64,000 nucleotides of DNA. Origin: Ruminococcaceae bacterium BL-4. Lineage in GTDB: Bacteria > Bacillota > Clostridia > Oscillospirales > Acutalibacteraceae. Each line of letters begins with the position of its first letter. Position 1 is the stretch's first letter. Below are positions 8,613 through 19,254 of this stretch, one piece after another. The stretch spans positions 1,922,001-1,986,000 of the forward strand of contig LR778134.1 of the NCBI GenBank assembly GCA_902809935.1, read 5' to 3'. The notes under the pieces are model-generated. The model saw nothing but the letters and a program-made list of their open reading frames with translations, was not told where the DNA came from and searched no databases. Position numbers and translations under genes: made by a program.

Positions 8613-9176
8613 GTGAAGCGCAATCTAGAAAACACTTCAAAGAATCACAGAGTAATTAGTATTTACGAATGGGCCGAAGCAATCATTGCAGCTCTGATCA
8701 TAGTGACGTTGTTTTTTTCTGCGTTTTTCCGTGTGGCAGAAGTGTATGGGACTTCAATGATTCCAAATTTATATTCAGGGGATCGCATTCTTTTAACCGG
8801 AATTTACACAAAACCCACTAACGGAGATGTTGTAGTAATTGCGCCAAATGGTTCTGAAGAAATCCCTCTGGTAAAACGTGTCATTGCAACCGAAAATCAG
8901 ACCGTGGATATTGATCGTGCTTCGGGGAAAGTGTCCGTTGACGGAGTCGAACTGGATGAAACTAGATATATAGGAAACAATCGCACCGATCAGCAATCTG
9001 ATCTGCAGTTTCCACTGACCGTTCCTTCAGGGCATGTGTTTGTTTTGGGGGATAACCGCTCCGTATCAAAAGACAGTCGGAGCGCTGATATTGGATTTAT
9101 TGATCAGAAAAATATAATCGGCAAGGCCTTGTTTATTATATTTCCTTTTGATCGGATTGGAGGAATCGCTTCGTGA
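8613..9176 (+). CDS. lepB: Signal peptidase I
   Basis: A membrane-anchored serine protease that removes signal peptides from exported proteins. One N-terminal transmembrane segment (about residues 22-39) is followed by the catalytic Ser48 in YGTSMIP, the general base Lys88 in LVKRVIA, and the conserved GDNRSVSKDSR box. The 187-aa size is normal for Gram-positive type I enzymes. The GTG at 8613 is chosen because AAGGAG lies upstream; the longer frame starting at 8535 would begin within the rplS terminator. Its stop overlaps the GTG of rbgA. Confidence 0.93.
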   Translation: MKRNLENTSKNHRVISIYEWAEAIIAALIIVTLFFSAFFRVAEVYGTSMIPNLYSGDRILLTGIYTKPTNGDVVVIAPNGSEEIPLVKRVIATENQTVDIDRASGKVSVDGVELDETRYIGNNRTDQQSDLQFPLTVPSGHVFVLGDNRSVSKDSRSADIGFIDQKNIIGKALFIIFPFDRIGGIAS

Positions 9177-10048
9177 GTGAGGCACAGTCAATTCAATGGT
9201 TCCCGGGTCATATGACAAAGACGCGGCGGCAAATTGAAAAGAGTTTGAAGATGGTTGATGCAGTGGCTGAATTAATCGATGCCCGCATTCCGATCAGCAG
9301 CAGAAACCCAATTCTTGGAGAACTGATTCAAAAAAAGCCGCGTGTTATTCTGATGAATAAAAGCGATATGGCTGACCCTTCAGCTACCAAGAAATGGATT
9401 CACTTTTTTGAAGAACAAAACATTCCGGCCATTGCACTGGATTGCAAGAGCGGAAAGAGCTTAAATGAATTTATTCCTTTAGTAAAAAAAGTTTTGGCCC
9501 CGCAAATTTCCGCATGGCAGAAAAAGGGCATGGTTGGAAGGACCATTCGAATCATGGTAGTTGGAGTACCAAATGTCGGAAAGTCTTCTTTGATTAACCG
9601 CCTCTCAAAATCCAGCAAATCTAATGTAGAGGACAGACCTGGCGTTACACGTTCCAATCAATGGTTTACCATCGGAAAAGGATTTGATTTGTTGGATACT
9701 CCGGGGGTTCTCTGGCCGAAATTTGAGGACAAGATTGTTGGAGAACATCTTGCTTTTACAGGAGCTGTTAAAGATGATATCCTGGACACGGAACAGCTTG
9801 CATCAAGATTATTGGAGCTTTTGGTGCGTATCTATCCGCAGAAACTCTGCTCCCGCTATAAACTGAATGAGACAGATTTACAGAAGCTAGAAGGATGGAA
9901 AATCTTACAGTCGGTTGGGAAAAAACGTGGAATGTTGATCTCCGGCGGGGAAATTGATACAGAGCGAGCTTCTATTATGATTTTGGATGAATTTAGAAGT
10001 GCTAAAATCGGACGAATTACTTTGGAACTTCCGGAGGAAAACAAATAA
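9173..10048 (+). CDS. rbgA: Ribosome biogenesis GTPase YlqF/RbgA
   Basis: A circularly permuted GTPase needed for late 50S assembly. Motif order is G4 (LMNKSD, near residue 60) before G1 (GVPNVGKSSL, near residue 125) and G3 (DTPGV). The N-terminus has the family hallmark WFPGHMTK. The GTG start overlaps the lepB stop by 4 nt, and its own stop overlaps the rnhB ATG by one base, so lepB-rbgA-rnhB-yraN form a tightly packed operon. Length 291 aa is typical. Confidence 0.95.
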   Translation: MSEAQSIQWFPGHMTKTRRQIEKSLKMVDAVAELIDARIPISSRNPILGELIQKKPRVILMNKSDMADPSATKKWIHFFEEQNIPAIALDCKSGKSLNEFIPLVKKVLAPQISAWQKKGMVGRTIRIMVVGVPNVGKSSLINRLSKSSKSNVEDRPGVTRSNQWFTIGKGFDLLDTPGVLWPKFEDKIVGEHLAFTGAVKDDILDTEQLASRLLELLVRIYPQKLCSRYKLNETDLQKLEGWKILQSVGKKRGMLISGGEIDTERASIMILDEFRSAKIGRITLELPEENK

Positions 10049-10686
10049 TGCAGGAAAACAAAGGCCCAAAAGACTGGCTTTTTTATGAAAAAGAAGCTTT
10101 GAATGAAGGCTTTCAACAAATCTGCGGAATAGACGAAGTTGGACGTGGTCCTTTAGCCGGTCCTGTTTTTGCTTCCGCAGTAATTCTGCCGGTTGGTTGT
10201 GTGATTCCAGGAGTTAACGACTCTAAAAAATTATCGCCTAAAAAACGTGAAGAGTTATTTGCTGTTATTAAAACAAAAGCTGTGGGCTGGGCTGTAGGAT
10301 TTGCAACCGAACAAGAGATTGATGAAATCAATATTTTGCAGGCGACGTTTCTTGCGATGCGCCGTGCGGTAGAAGCATTGCCGACAAAACCGGATCTTGC
10401 ATTGGTTGATGGAAATCGTACGCCTTTTCTTGGTGATGGGATAAATGTTCGCACGATTATAAAGGGAGACGGCAGCAGTGAAAGTATTGCCGCTGCATCT
10501 ATTATGGCAAAAGTGAGCCGTGACCACTTGATGATCAAATTAGATGAGCTTTATCCGGAATATGGTTTCGCGAGAAATAAGGGATATGGCACCGCAGAGC
10601 ATGTTAAAGCACTGCTTCAATACGGCCCCTCTCCAATCCATCGCACTAGCTTTTTAAAAAAGATTCTCGGTGAATCAAATGGCTAA
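10048..10686 (+). CDS. rnhB: Ribonuclease HII
   Basis: Removes ribonucleotides misincorporated in DNA and RNA from hybrids. The N-terminal catalytic motif GIDEVGRGPLAGPVFASAV supplies the Asp-Glu pair, a further conserved acidic site lies in ALVDGN, and the C-terminal HRTSF element is present. It is 212 aa long, overlaps rbgA by one base (TAATG) and overlaps yraN by a few bases, indicating coupled translation. Confidence 0.96.
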   Translation: MQENKGPKDWLFYEKEALNEGFQQICGIDEVGRGPLAGPVFASAVILPVGCVIPGVNDSKKLSPKKREELFAVIKTKAVGWAVGFATEQEIDEINILQATFLAMRRAVEALPTKPDLALVDGNRTPFLGDGINVRTIIKGDGSSESIAAASIMAKVSRDHLMIKLDELYPEYGFARNKGYGTAEHVKALLQYGPSPIHRTSFLKKILGESNG

Positions 10687-11038
10687 TTCACTTGGCGATT
10701 GGGGAGAGAAGCTTGCCGCTGATTACTTGATAAAGCACGGCTGGAAAATTTTAGCGAGAAATTTTCATTCCCGTTATGGCGAAATTGATATCATTGCTTG
10801 CAATGAGAAAATCATCAGTTTTGTAGAAGTAAAAACGCGGAGAAAACATGCAATGGTATCCCCTATGGAAGCGATCACTTTCCAAAAGCAACATAAAATG
10901 ATTATGACTTCTGAGACTTGGCTTTTACGATATCCTTCTGATCTTCAGCCAAGGTTTGATGCTATTGGAATTGAAGTTGGACCGAATGATACAGTGGGGA
11001 AAATTCAGTATCTTGAAAACGCATTCCAAAGCGAATAA
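10679..11038 (+). CDS. yraN: YraN family protein (UPF0102), nuclease-like
   Basis: A small protein of about 119 aa with the restriction-endonuclease-like core seen in UPF0102: GEKLAADYLIKHGWKIL, then YGEIDIIA and FVEVKTRR, which match the E/D...D...ExK pattern. It overlaps the end of rnhB, a conserved pairing. The ATG at 10679 is preferred, though a GTG three codons earlier (10670) cannot be excluded; neither has a strong ribosome site, consistent with coupling to rnhB. The substrate is unproven. Confidence 0.9.
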   Translation: MANSLGDWGEKLAADYLIKHGWKILARNFHSRYGEIDIIACNEKIISFVEVKTRRKHAMVSPMEAITFQKQHKMIMTSETWLLRYPSDLQPRFDAIGIEVGPNDTVGKIQYLENAFQSE

Positions 11039-11086
11039 AATATTATTAGCATTTTATTATTTACGGAAAGGAAGTGGCAATCTGAT

Positions 11087-12592
11087 ATGAAATATCGGTC
11101 CACAAGAGATTTTTCACAAGAGGCAGTTTCCGCACAGGCAATCGCACAGGGAATCTGTGAAGACGGAGGACTCTTTGTTCCGGAAGCATTTCCAAAATTA
11201 ACACAGCAGGATTTTAATTTTCTGCAAAATGCAGATTACCAAACACGTGCTCAGAAAATTCTTTCTATGTATCTTACAGATTTCAGCACAGACGAAATTG
11301 AAGATTGCGTAAAAAGAGCGTATACAGAAGAAAAATTTCCAGGTGGCCCTGCGCCGTTATCTTTTGTAAATATTGACAGCGCTAATCTATATCTTTTAGA
11401 GTTGTGGCATGGCCCAACTTGTGCCTTTAAAGATATGGCACTTCAGCTTTTGCCTCATCTTTTGACAAAGAGCCTTCAAAAGATTCAAGCAAATAAAACG
11501 GCAATTATTTTGGTCGCTACTTCCGGGGATACTGGAAAAGCGGCTTTGGAAGGATTTCGTGATGTTCCGGGGACAAAGATTCTTGTTTTTTACCCGGAAG
11601 ATGGAGTTAGCCCAATGCAAAAGCGCCAAATGGTCACTCAAGAAGGAAAAAATGTTTTTGTCTGTGCGATTGCTGGAAACTTTGACGATGCGCAGTCCGG
11701 GGTAAAAAAGCTCTTTACCGATTCAGAAATCCGCCAAAAATTATCCGAGTGCGGAGAAATGTTTTCAAGTGCCAATTCCATTAATTTGGGGCGTCTTCTT
11801 CCTCAGATCGTTTATTATATTTCCGCTTATTGTGATTTAGTAAAAGAATCAAGGATCAAAAAGGGCGAACAAATCAATATTGTTGTTCCAACCGGAAATT
11901 TTGGAAATATTTTGGCGGCTTTTTATGCAAAGCAAATGGGGCTCCCAGTTCATAAGCTAATCTGTGCAAGCAATTCCAATAATGTCCTTACCGATTTCAT
12001 TCGTACTGGAATTTATGACCGGAACAGAACGTTCTATACAACGATTTCTCCTTCCATGGATATTTTGATCTCCAGCAATCTGGAACGTCTGTTGAGCCAT
12101 TTGACAAAATCAGATCGTCAGGTTCGTGAATGGATGGATTCTCTTTCAAAAACAGGGCGCTATGAAGTAACTGATTCTGTAAAAGTTTCTTTAAAAGATC
12201 TCTTTTGGGCAGGCTGCTGCAATGATCAAAACACAAAGCAAACGATTCATAATTTGTTCTGTGATGAACATTATCTGTGCGACCCACATACTGCTGTTGC
12301 GGTGAACGTATATCATCAATATCTTTCGGAAACAAGGGATCAAAAGATTCCCGCAATTATCGCTTCAACTGCTAGTCCTTATAAATTTTCAGATAATGTT
12401 TTAAGTGCTATTTTAGAGAAACCTTATAATTCTGAGAACGATTTTCAGAAGGCAGTAAAGCTTTCGGAATTAAGCGATACTGAAATTCCAGAGCCAATCA
12501 AGGCACTGTCTAATAAAAAAGTTCGTTTTACAGAAAGCTGTCATCCGGAAGAAATGAAACAGGAAGTTTTGAAATTTTCAGATGCAGAATAA
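11087..12592 (+). CDS. thrC: Threonine synthase
   Basis: A PLP-dependent enzyme converting O-phosphohomoserine to threonine. The PLP lysine is Lys115 in the motif PTCAFKDMALQ, and the N-terminal YRSTRDFS and SGDTGKAAL elements are typical of the family. At 501 aa it fits the longer bacterial type. A ribosome site GGAAGTGG precedes the ATG. No other threonine-pathway gene is adjacent. Confidence 0.95.
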   Translation: MKYRSTRDFSQEAVSAQAIAQGICEDGGLFVPEAFPKLTQQDFNFLQNADYQTRAQKILSMYLTDFSTDEIEDCVKRAYTEEKFPGGPAPLSFVNIDSANLYLLELWHGPTCAFKDMALQLLPHLLTKSLQKIQANKTAIILVATSGDTGKAALEGFRDVPGTKILVFYPEDGVSPMQKRQMVTQEGKNVFVCAIAGNFDDAQSGVKKLFTDSEIRQKLSECGEMFSSANSINLGRLLPQIVYYISAYCDLVKESRIKKGEQINIVVPTGNFGNILAAFYAKQMGLPVHKLICASNSNNVLTDFIRTGIYDRNRTFYTTISPSMDILISSNLERLLSHLTKSDRQVREWMDSLSKTGRYEVTDSVKVSLKDLFWAGCCNDQNTKQTIHNLFCDEHYLCDPHTAVAVNVYHQYLSETRDQKIPAIIASTASPYKFSDNVLSAILEKPYNSENDFQKAVKLSELSDTEIPEPIKALSNKKVRFTESCHPEEMKQEVLKFSDAE

Positions 12593-12612
12593 AAAAAGAC
12601 AGGAGCCCGGAT

Positions 12613-13302
12613 ATGTCACTGTTTGCAATTGCTGATTTACACCTTTCTTTGGGGACAGACAAACCTATGGATGTTTTTCACGGATGGGAAAATTATACGG
12701 AACGTCTTCAAAAGAATTGGGTCTCTTTTATAAAGCCGGAGGATACGGTCGTAATTGCGGGAGACATTAGCTGGGCAATGAATCTGCAGGATACGAAGGC
12801 TGATTTCACTTATTTAAATCAGCTTCCGGGAACCAAACTGATTCTCAAGGGGAATCATGATTATTGGTGGTCTACGCGCAGAAAGATGGAAAACTTTTTG
12901 GTGGAGAATGGATTTTCTACTTTGAAAATCATTCACAATTCCGCTGAATTAGTAGGAGATATTGCTGTCTTTGGCTCGCGCGGATGGCTCTATAATGCAG
13001 AGACGCCGGAAGATCAAAAAGTGATCAACAGAGAAGTCGGCAGACTAAAGACCTCCCTTGATGAAGCCAAAAAGCTCGGAGGAACTCCGATTGCTTTTCT
13101 TCATTATCCGCCGGTTTATGACGGGAACGAATGTACTGAAATTTTGGATGTCCTTTTGGAGAATCATATCAAGGAATGCTATTTTGGACATATCCACGGT
13201 AGTCAGGCAATGCGGCGTGCAATCACAGGAAATTATAAAGGCATTCAAATGCATCTGATTTCTTGCGATTATTTGAAGTTTTGCCCGATTTTAGTGCGGT
13301 AA
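12613..13302 (+). CDS. Metallophosphoesterase
   Basis: A calcineurin-like phosphoesterase of 229 aa with the metal-binding series IADLHLS (residues 6-12), VIAGDISWAMN, KGNHDYWW, FLHYPP and FGHIHG. These supply the usual Asp/His/Asn ligands of a dinuclear centre. It resembles the COG1768 predicted phosphohydrolases. The substrate is unknown. It lies 20 bp after thrC and is likely co-transcribed, while tig downstream has its own promoter. Confidence 0.85.
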   Translation: MSLFAIADLHLSLGTDKPMDVFHGWENYTERLQKNWVSFIKPEDTVVIAGDISWAMNLQDTKADFTYLNQLPGTKLILKGNHDYWWSTRRKMENFLVENGFSTLKIIHNSAELVGDIAVFGSRGWLYNAETPEDQKVINREVGRLKTSLDEAKKLGGTPIAFLHYPPVYDGNECTEILDVLLENHIKECYFGHIHGSQAMRRAITGNYKGIQMHLISCDYLKFCPILVR

Positions 13303-13353
13303 TTGTTAAACAAATTATAAATTCTCCATATTTGTATAGAAAAAACAGAATGA

Positions 13354-13365
13354 CTATGTTATAAT
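13354..13365 (+). promoter_or_regulatory. Extended -10 promoter for tig
   Basis: TGTTATAAT ends at 13365 (TATAAT at 13360-13365 preceded by TG). A TTGTAT at 13332-13337 is too far away (22 bp) to be an ideal -35, so the extended -10 is probably the main determinant. Confidence 0.6.
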
Positions 13366-13403
13366 TATCAAGATAATTTGCTATTTCGCAGGAGGAAATT
13401 AAA

Positions 13404-14798
13404 ATGAGTTTGAAATCATCCAACCAGGTTGCAACTAACCGCTATCAGTTAGAAATTGAAGTTGACGGAGATACTTTTGAAAAGGCAGTTGATCATGCCT
13501 ATAAAAAGCAGAAAAATCGTATTAATATTCCCGGATTCCGTAAAGGAAAAGCTCCGCGTTCTTTTATCGAAAAATATTATGGTGCAAATGTTTTCTATGA
13601 GGATGCCATCAATGAGGTTTATCCCAGCGCTCTGGAAGAAGCTGTAAAAGCTGCTAATCTGGAAATGATTGAGGACAAAATTGATTTTGACTTGGTCTCT
13701 GCTGAAAAAGAAGGTCTTGTTTTTAAAGCAACCATTACCACAAAACCAGAAGTTACCATTGAAAATTACAAGGGTATTGAAGCCAAAAAACCTCCTGTAA
13801 AAATCACTAAAGATGATATTGCTGCTGAACTCAAGAAAATACAGGAACGTAACGCTCGGATGGTCACTGTAGAAGATCGCGCTGCTCAGAACGGCGATAT
13901 TGCAGAGATCGATTTTGAAGGCTTTGTTGATGGAAAAGCTTTTGAGGGTGGAAAAGCTGAAAATTACAGCTTGAATCTTGGGGCTGGACAGTTTATCCCC
14001 GGATTTGAAGATCAGATCGTCGGCCATAAGGCAAATGATGAATTTGATATTACCGTAACCTTCCCTGAAGATTACCAGGAAGAGAGTTTAAAGGGCAAAG
14101 AAGCTGTATTTAAGATCAAAGTGCACGAGGTCAAGAAGGAAGAACTTCCAGAATTAGACGACGACTTTGCAAAAGACGTCAGCGACTTTGATACTTTGGA
14201 TGAATACAAGAAAGATGTTGAAAAGAAGCTGACTGAGAACCGTGAAAATGCTGCAAAAGATGATGTTGACAATCAGCTGATTGATAAGATGATTGAACTG
14301 CTCCAAGGAGAAATTCCTGCAGCAATGTTTGAAAACCGCATCAATGAAGATATCAACGAATTTGCCTATCGGCTGCAGTCTCAGGGACTCAATTTGGAAT
14401 CCTACATGAAATATACCGGCATGGATGAAAAGGCAATGCGCGAAAATATGCGCCCGCAGGCTGAGCGTCAGGTGAAACTGCGTCTGGCACTTGAAAAAAT
14501 TGCCGAACTGGAAAATGTAAAGCCTACGGAAGAAGACCTTGAAAAAGAATACCAGAAGCTGGCTGAAGGATATCACCTTGATGTCGATAAGGTGAAGAAA
14601 GCAATTCCCGCAGAAGATCTTTCCAAAGACTTAAAAGCTGGAAAAGCAATGGATTTCGTCCGGGATAATGCAGTTGTTACGGAAGGCAAAGACAGCAAAT
14701 CCGCTGAGAAGTCGAAAGGAAAAACAGCCAAGTCTTCAAAAGCGAAAGCAACAAAAGAAAAAACTGAAAAGAAAGAATCAGAGACTTCAGCTGAATAA
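13404..14798 (+). CDS. tig: Trigger factor chaperone
   Basis: A ribosome-associated chaperone and peptidyl-prolyl isomerase. The N-terminal ribosome-binding signature is NIPGFRKGKAPR (about residues 39-50). A central FKBP-type PPIase domain (NGDIAEIDFEGFVDGKAFEGG) and a long helical C-terminal domain follow. The last 35 residues are a Lys/Ser/Glu-rich low-complexity tail not found in all homologues. AGGAGG precedes the ATG. It heads the protein quality-control cluster tig-clpP-clpX-lon, a common arrangement. Confidence 0.97.
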   Translation: MSLKSSNQVATNRYQLEIEVDGDTFEKAVDHAYKKQKNRINIPGFRKGKAPRSFIEKYYGANVFYEDAINEVYPSALEEAVKAANLEMIEDKIDFDLVSAEKEGLVFKATITTKPEVTIENYKGIEAKKPPVKITKDDIAAELKKIQERNARMVTVEDRAAQNGDIAEIDFEGFVDGKAFEGGKAENYSLNLGAGQFIPGFEDQIVGHKANDEFDITVTFPEDYQEESLKGKEAVFKIKVHEVKKEELPELDDDFAKDVSDFDTLDEYKKDVEKKLTENRENAAKDDVDNQLIDKMIELLQGEIPAAMFENRINEDINEFAYRLQSQGLNLESYMKYTGMDEKAMRENMRPQAERQVKLRLALEKIAELENVKPTEEDLEKEYQKLAEGYHLDVDKVKKAIPAEDLSKDLKAGKAMDFVRDNAVVTEGKDSKSAEKSKGKTAKSSKAKATKEKTEKKESETSAE

Positions 14799-14848
14799 GC
14801 TGCCTTTCTTTTGCCTAATCTTTTAATGAAGTTTGGAGGCAATTTTAA

Positions 14849-15451
14849 ATGAGTTTAGTTCCATATGTAATTGAACAAACAAACCATGGTGAGCGCTCTT
14901 ATGATATTTTCTCCCGCCTATTAAATGACCGCATCATTATGCTGACAGAAGAAGTCACGGATACTTCCGCCAATTTAGTAGTAGCGCAGCTGTTGTATTT
15001 GGAAGGACAGGACCCTACAAAAGATATCAGTCTTTATATCAATAGCCCCGGCGGTTCTGTAACTGCTGGTATGGCAATTTATGATACGATGCAGTACATT
15101 AAATGTGATGTATCGACTATCTGTATGGGATTAGCTGCCAGTATGGGCGCATTCCTTCTCGCAGCCGGTGCAAAAGGAAAGCGTTTTTCACTGCCGCACA
15201 CTGATATTTTGATTCATCAGCCAAGCGGAGGCGTTCCTCAGTCGCAGGTATCCGATATCATGATTCATGCTGGTTACCTGGCAAAGAAAAAGGAATTATT
15301 GAATCAAATCCTTGCAGAGCGTACTGGTCAGTCGATCGAAAACATTATGCGGGATACTGATCGGGATCATTTTATGACTCCGGAAGAAGCTTTGGAATAT
15401 GGTTTGATTGATAAAATTATCAAAGATCATAAAACAGAGATAAGCAGGTGA
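14849..15451 (+). CDS. clpP: ATP-dependent Clp protease proteolytic subunit
   Basis: A serine peptidase forming the tetradecameric chamber of ClpXP. The catalytic triad is visible as Ser98 (LAASMGAF), His123 (ILIHQPSGG) and an Asp near 172 (DTDRDHFM). Length 200 aa is standard. A GGAGGC site precedes the ATG. clpX follows after 4 bp, so the pair is co-expressed. Confidence 0.98.
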   Translation: MSLVPYVIEQTNHGERSYDIFSRLLNDRIIMLTEEVTDTSANLVVAQLLYLEGQDPTKDISLYINSPGGSVTAGMAIYDTMQYIKCDVSTICMGLAASMGAFLLAAGAKGKRFSLPHTDILIHQPSGGVPQSQVSDIMIHAGYLAKKKELLNQILAERTGQSIENIMRDTDRDHFMTPEEALEYGLIDKIIKDHKTEISR

Positions 15452-15455
15452 TTAT

Positions 15456-16781
15456 TTGGGCTCAAATGAAGAATTTGGAGATCGCGAGCTTTGCTGTTCT
15501 TTTTGCGGAAAACCACAAAGTGAAGTTCGCCGCCTAATTGCAGGCCCTGGAGTTTATATTTGTGACTCTTGTATCGAATTATGTAAGTCTATTCTTGATG
15601 ACGAGATGAATCTCTCAACACGTCATGCAGACTTAGAATCCGGTGCAACAAAAGAGTTGCTGAAACCTCGGGAAATTAAAAAATGTCTTGATGAATATGT
15701 AATCGGTCAGGATCGTGCGAAAATGGCACTTTCAGTAGCCGTGTATAATCACTATAAACGCATTTACTATGGGCATAGTGATGATGTTGATCTGACAAAG
15801 AGCAATGTCCTTCTGCTTGGGCCAACCGGAGTTGGAAAAACGCTGCTGGCACAGACGCTGGCAAAAATTTTGGATGTCCCTTTCGCCATTGCCGATGCAA
15901 CTACATTGACAGAAGCTGGTTATGTAGGTGAAGACGTTGAAAATATTCTTTTGCGTTTGATTCAGGCAGCAGATTTTGATATTGAAAGAGCAGAGCATGG
16001 TATCATTTATATCGATGAAATTGATAAAATTGCTCGCAAATCAGAAAATCCTTCTATCACGCGTGATGTCAGCGGCGAGGGAGTTCAGCAAGCCCTTTTG
16101 AAAATTTTGGAAGGGACTGTCTCAAATGTTCCTCCGCAGGGAGGAAGAAAGCATCCTCAGCAAGAATTCCTTCAGATTGACACAACAAATATTTTGTTTA
16201 TTTGCGGTGGCGCATTTGATGGCCTTGACAAAATTGTTGAACGCCGAAGCGCTTCAACTTCTCTCGGCTTTGGTGGAGAAGTTCACAGCAAAGCCGAGTT
16301 AGATGCACATGATTGGATGTCTGAAGTCGTTCCTCATGATCTCGTAAAATTCGGAATCATTCCGGAACTCGTAGGTCGACTGCCGGTTATTACAGCTTTA
16401 AGCGGCCTTGATGAAAAAGCATTGATTCGTATCTTGACAGAGCCGAAAAACTGCCTTGTCAAACAGTATCAAAAGCTTTTTCAATTAGATCAAGTGGATT
16501 TGGAGTTTACAGAAGACGCTTTGCTTGCTATTGCGCAAATGACTGTTAAACGTCATACTGGTGCGCGTGGATTACGTTCTACGATGGAAAACATTCTGAC
16601 AAGATTGATGTATAATGTACCTTCCGACTATACAATCGAGAAGATAACTGTTACCAAAGATACAGTCGAGAATGGAGCAGACCCTGACATTGTTCGTAAC
16701 CCAGACCGGAAACCGGTAAAAATTAAGATTTCAATTCCGCGTTCCGCCAACAAAAAACGTGGGCGCAGAGATACGGCTTAA
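15456..16781 (+). CDS. clpX: ATP-dependent Clp protease ATPase subunit ClpX
   Basis: An AAA+ unfoldase that feeds substrates to ClpP. The N-terminal zinc-binding domain uses Cys14, Cys17, Cys36 and Cys39. Walker A (GPTGVGKT, about 122-129), the GYVGEDVE pore loop and the sensor region follow. The start is a TTG at 15456, four bases after the clpP stop, preceded by AGCAGGTG; no ATG is available before the zinc domain. A terminator follows at 16799-16849. Confidence 0.96.
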   Translation: MGSNEEFGDRELCCSFCGKPQSEVRRLIAGPGVYICDSCIELCKSILDDEMNLSTRHADLESGATKELLKPREIKKCLDEYVIGQDRAKMALSVAVYNHYKRIYYGHSDDVDLTKSNVLLLGPTGVGKTLLAQTLAKILDVPFAIADATTLTEAGYVGEDVENILLRLIQAADFDIERAEHGIIYIDEIDKIARKSENPSITRDVSGEGVQQALLKILEGTVSNVPPQGGRKHPQQEFLQIDTTNILFICGGAFDGLDKIVERRSASTSLGFGGEVHSKAELDAHDWMSEVVPHDLVKFGIIPELVGRLPVITALSGLDEKALIRILTEPKNCLVKQYQKLFQLDQVDLEFTEDALLAIAQMTVKRHTGARGLRSTMENILTRLMYNVPSDYTIEKITVTKDTVENGADPDIVRNPDRKPVKIKISIPRSANKKRGRRDTA

Positions 16782-16798
16782 TTATTTTGTTTTATATA

Positions 16799-16849
16799 AG
16801 GCTGCTGTGAGTGGGGAATAAAATGATTTTCCCCTGCGGCAGCTTTTTT
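16799..16849 (+). terminator. Terminator after clpX
   Basis: GCTGCTG (16801-16807) pairs with CGGCAGC (16837-16843), with an inner GGGGAA/TTCCCC stem, followed by a T6 run. Confidence 0.85.
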
Positions 16850-16866
16850 CAATAAGGAGTTTTACA

Positions 16867-19239
16867 ATGAGCAATGAAACACAAAAAAAAGTCGAATTAG
16901 TTAGTGCTGAACATCCTCTGATTCCTGTTTTGGCATTACGGGGGCTTGTCGTGTTTCCTGGAATGTCTCTGCAGTTTGATGTAGGACGTCCAAAATCCAT
17001 CTTAGCGCTAAAGAACTCTATGGATCAAGAGCAAAAGATTTTTTTGGTCGCTCAAAAAGATTTAACAGTTAATGACCCCGGTAAAGACGATCTTTATTCA
17101 ATTGGCGTAATTGCTAAAGTCAGACAGGTAATTCGTCGCTCTGATGAGGGAATTCGAGTGATCGTTGAAGGAATTTCTCGTGGAAAAGTCATGTCCATGT
17201 CAGAGGATAATACGGAATATCTTTCTGCTGAAGTTGCGATTCTTCCCACAAAAGTAACAAAAAAGGTTACTCCGCGGCAAGAAGCACAAATGAGATATGT
17301 TCGCACGCAATTTGAAGAGTATATTCGAAACTATACACAAATTTCTCCAGATCTTGTGATTGGCGTTTTAGAAAAAAAGAATTGCGGCGACCTCGCAGAT
17401 TATATTGCAGCGAACATCAGTTTTGACTATGAACAAAAGCAGCAACTGTTGGAAGAACTTTCTCCTTTCAGCAGACTGCAGAAACTTTCGCGCATATTAA
17501 AAGATGAAATTCGAGTATTGACCCTGGAAAATAAAATTCAGGAAAAGGCAAAAGAGCAAATTGACGAAAATCAAAGAGACTACTACCTTCGAGAACAAAT
17601 GCGTGCAATCGCTGACGAATTGGGGGAGGATAATACCCCTGCAGAAGAAGCCGACGAAATGCGCAAACGCATTCAAGAGGCTGGGATGCCGAAAGAGCAG
17701 CAGGAAAAGTTACTAAAAGAATGCGATCGAATGGCTAAAATGCCTGAAGGCTCTCATGAGGCCAGCGTTATTTTGAGCTATTTGGATACTTGCCTTTCTT
17801 TACCATGGAATGTTTCTTCTAAAGAACATATTGATCTTTCAAAAGCCAAAAAGATTATGGATCGTGATCATTATGGACTAACGAAGGTAAAAGAGCGAAT
17901 TCTAGAATCCTTAGCGGTTAAAAAGCTGAACCCGAAAATGCAAGGGCAGATTATTTGTCTTGTTGGACCTCCTGGAGTCGGCAAAACTAGTATTGCGCAC
18001 TCGATTGCAGAAGCAATTGGGCGAAAATATATTAGAGTTTCACTGGGCGGTGTTCGGGATGAGTCCGATATCATGGGGCATCGCAAAACCTATATTGGTT
18101 CTATGCCTGGACGAATTATTAATGCAATCAGACAGGCGGGGGTCAATAATCCGCTCCTTCTTTTAGATGAGATTGATAAACTCGGAAATGATTTTCGAGG
18201 AGATCCTTCCAGTGCTTTGTTAGAGGTATTGGATCCAGATCAAAATTCAACGTTTTATGATCATTATATTGATTTACCATTCGACCTCAGTAATGTATTG
18301 TTCTTAACGACTGCAAATGATGCTTCTGCAATTCCTGCCCCGCTTTATGACCGTATGGATGTTATTACCTTGGGCAGTTATACCCATCAGGAAAAATTTC
18401 ATATTGCAGGAAAACATTTAATTCCAAAACAGCTGAAAAAGAACGGGATTAATTCCGATCAGCTAAAAATTTCTGCATCTGCTATTCATGCGATAATTGA
18501 TGGGTATACAAGGGAAGCGGGAGTCCGCGGACTGGAACGTATGATTTCAGAAATCTGCAGAAAAAGTGCAATAAAGATTGTTAAAAATTCTAAAATAGTG
18601 ATCCACGTGACCGCAAAAAATCTCGAAGAGTTTCTAGGACCTAAAAAATTCCGAGAAGAAAATCAGAATAAAAAGGATCAGGTAGGACTCGTAAATGGAT
18701 TGGCTTGGACAACAGTTGGGGGCGAAATGCTGCCAATTGAAGTTGCAGTTATGGATGGCAGCGGAAAAATTGAGCTAACCGGAAGCCTTGGCGATGTTAT
18801 GAAGGAATCGGCAAAAACCGCCATCAGCTGTATTCGTACAAGAGCCAAATCACTTGGAATTCGAACCGATTTCTATAGTAAATATGACATTCATATTCAT
18901 GCCCCAGAGGGAGCTATTCCGAAAGATGGTCCTAGTGCCGGCGCAGCGATGGCTACCGCAATTACTTCTGCTTTGACCAGTATTCCAATTCGCCACGATG
19001 TCGCTATGACCGGTGAAATTACCCTTCTTGGCAGGATTTTGCCGATTGGTGGATTAAAAGAAAAAACAATGGCAGCTTACCGCGCAGGAATTAAAACAGT
19101 TTTGATTCCATCTGAAAATGTTTCGGACTTGGAAGAAGTAGATACGGAAGTTAAAAAATCAGTTCAATTCCTTCCTGTCGAAGAAATCGATCAGGTTTTG
19201 AATGTTGCGCTAACCAAAAAGCCTTTCCCTCTACAATAA
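16867..19239 (+). CDS. lon: Endopeptidase La (Lon protease)
   Basis: An ATP-dependent serine protease degrading misfolded and regulatory proteins. It has an N-terminal substrate-binding LON domain, an AAA+ module with Walker A GPPGVGKT (about residues 367-374) and a C-terminal protease domain with the Ser690-Lys733 dyad (KDGPSAGAA and GGLKEKT). Length 790 aa is normal for LonA. AAGGAG precedes the ATG. engB and lysA follow with short gaps. Confidence 0.98.
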   Translation: MSNETQKKVELVSAEHPLIPVLALRGLVVFPGMSLQFDVGRPKSILALKNSMDQEQKIFLVAQKDLTVNDPGKDDLYSIGVIAKVRQVIRRSDEGIRVIVEGISRGKVMSMSEDNTEYLSAEVAILPTKVTKKVTPRQEAQMRYVRTQFEEYIRNYTQISPDLVIGVLEKKNCGDLADYIAANISFDYEQKQQLLEELSPFSRLQKLSRILKDEIRVLTLENKIQEKAKEQIDENQRDYYLREQMRAIADELGEDNTPAEEADEMRKRIQEAGMPKEQQEKLLKECDRMAKMPEGSHEASVILSYLDTCLSLPWNVSSKEHIDLSKAKKIMDRDHYGLTKVKERILESLAVKKLNPKMQGQIICLVGPPGVGKTSIAHSIAEAIGRKYIRVSLGGVRDESDIMGHRKTYIGSMPGRIINAIRQAGVNNPLLLLDEIDKLGNDFRGDPSSALLEVLDPDQNSTFYDHYIDLPFDLSNVLFLTTANDASAIPAPLYDRMDVITLGSYTHQEKFHIAGKHLIPKQLKKNGINSDQLKISASAIHAIIDGYTREAGVRGLERMISEICRKSAIKIVKNSKIVIHVTAKNLEEFLGPKKFREENQNKKDQVGLVNGLAWTTVGGEMLPIEVAVMDGSGKIELTGSLGDVMKESAKTAISCIRTRAKSLGIRTDFYSKYDIHIHAPEGAIPKDGPSAGAAMATAITSALTSIPIRHDVAMTGEITLLGRILPIGGLKEKTMAAYRAGIKTVLIPSENVSDLEEVDTEVKKSVQFLPVEEIDQVLNVALTKKPFPLQ

Positions 19240-19254
19240 GAAAGGATATCTCAA

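Noticed and set aside
13449-14027. Long antisense frame over tig (192 codons) and similar shadows over other genes
   Set aside because: No ribosome site and low-complexity Phe/Ser-rich translation, as expected from the complement of real coding sequence.
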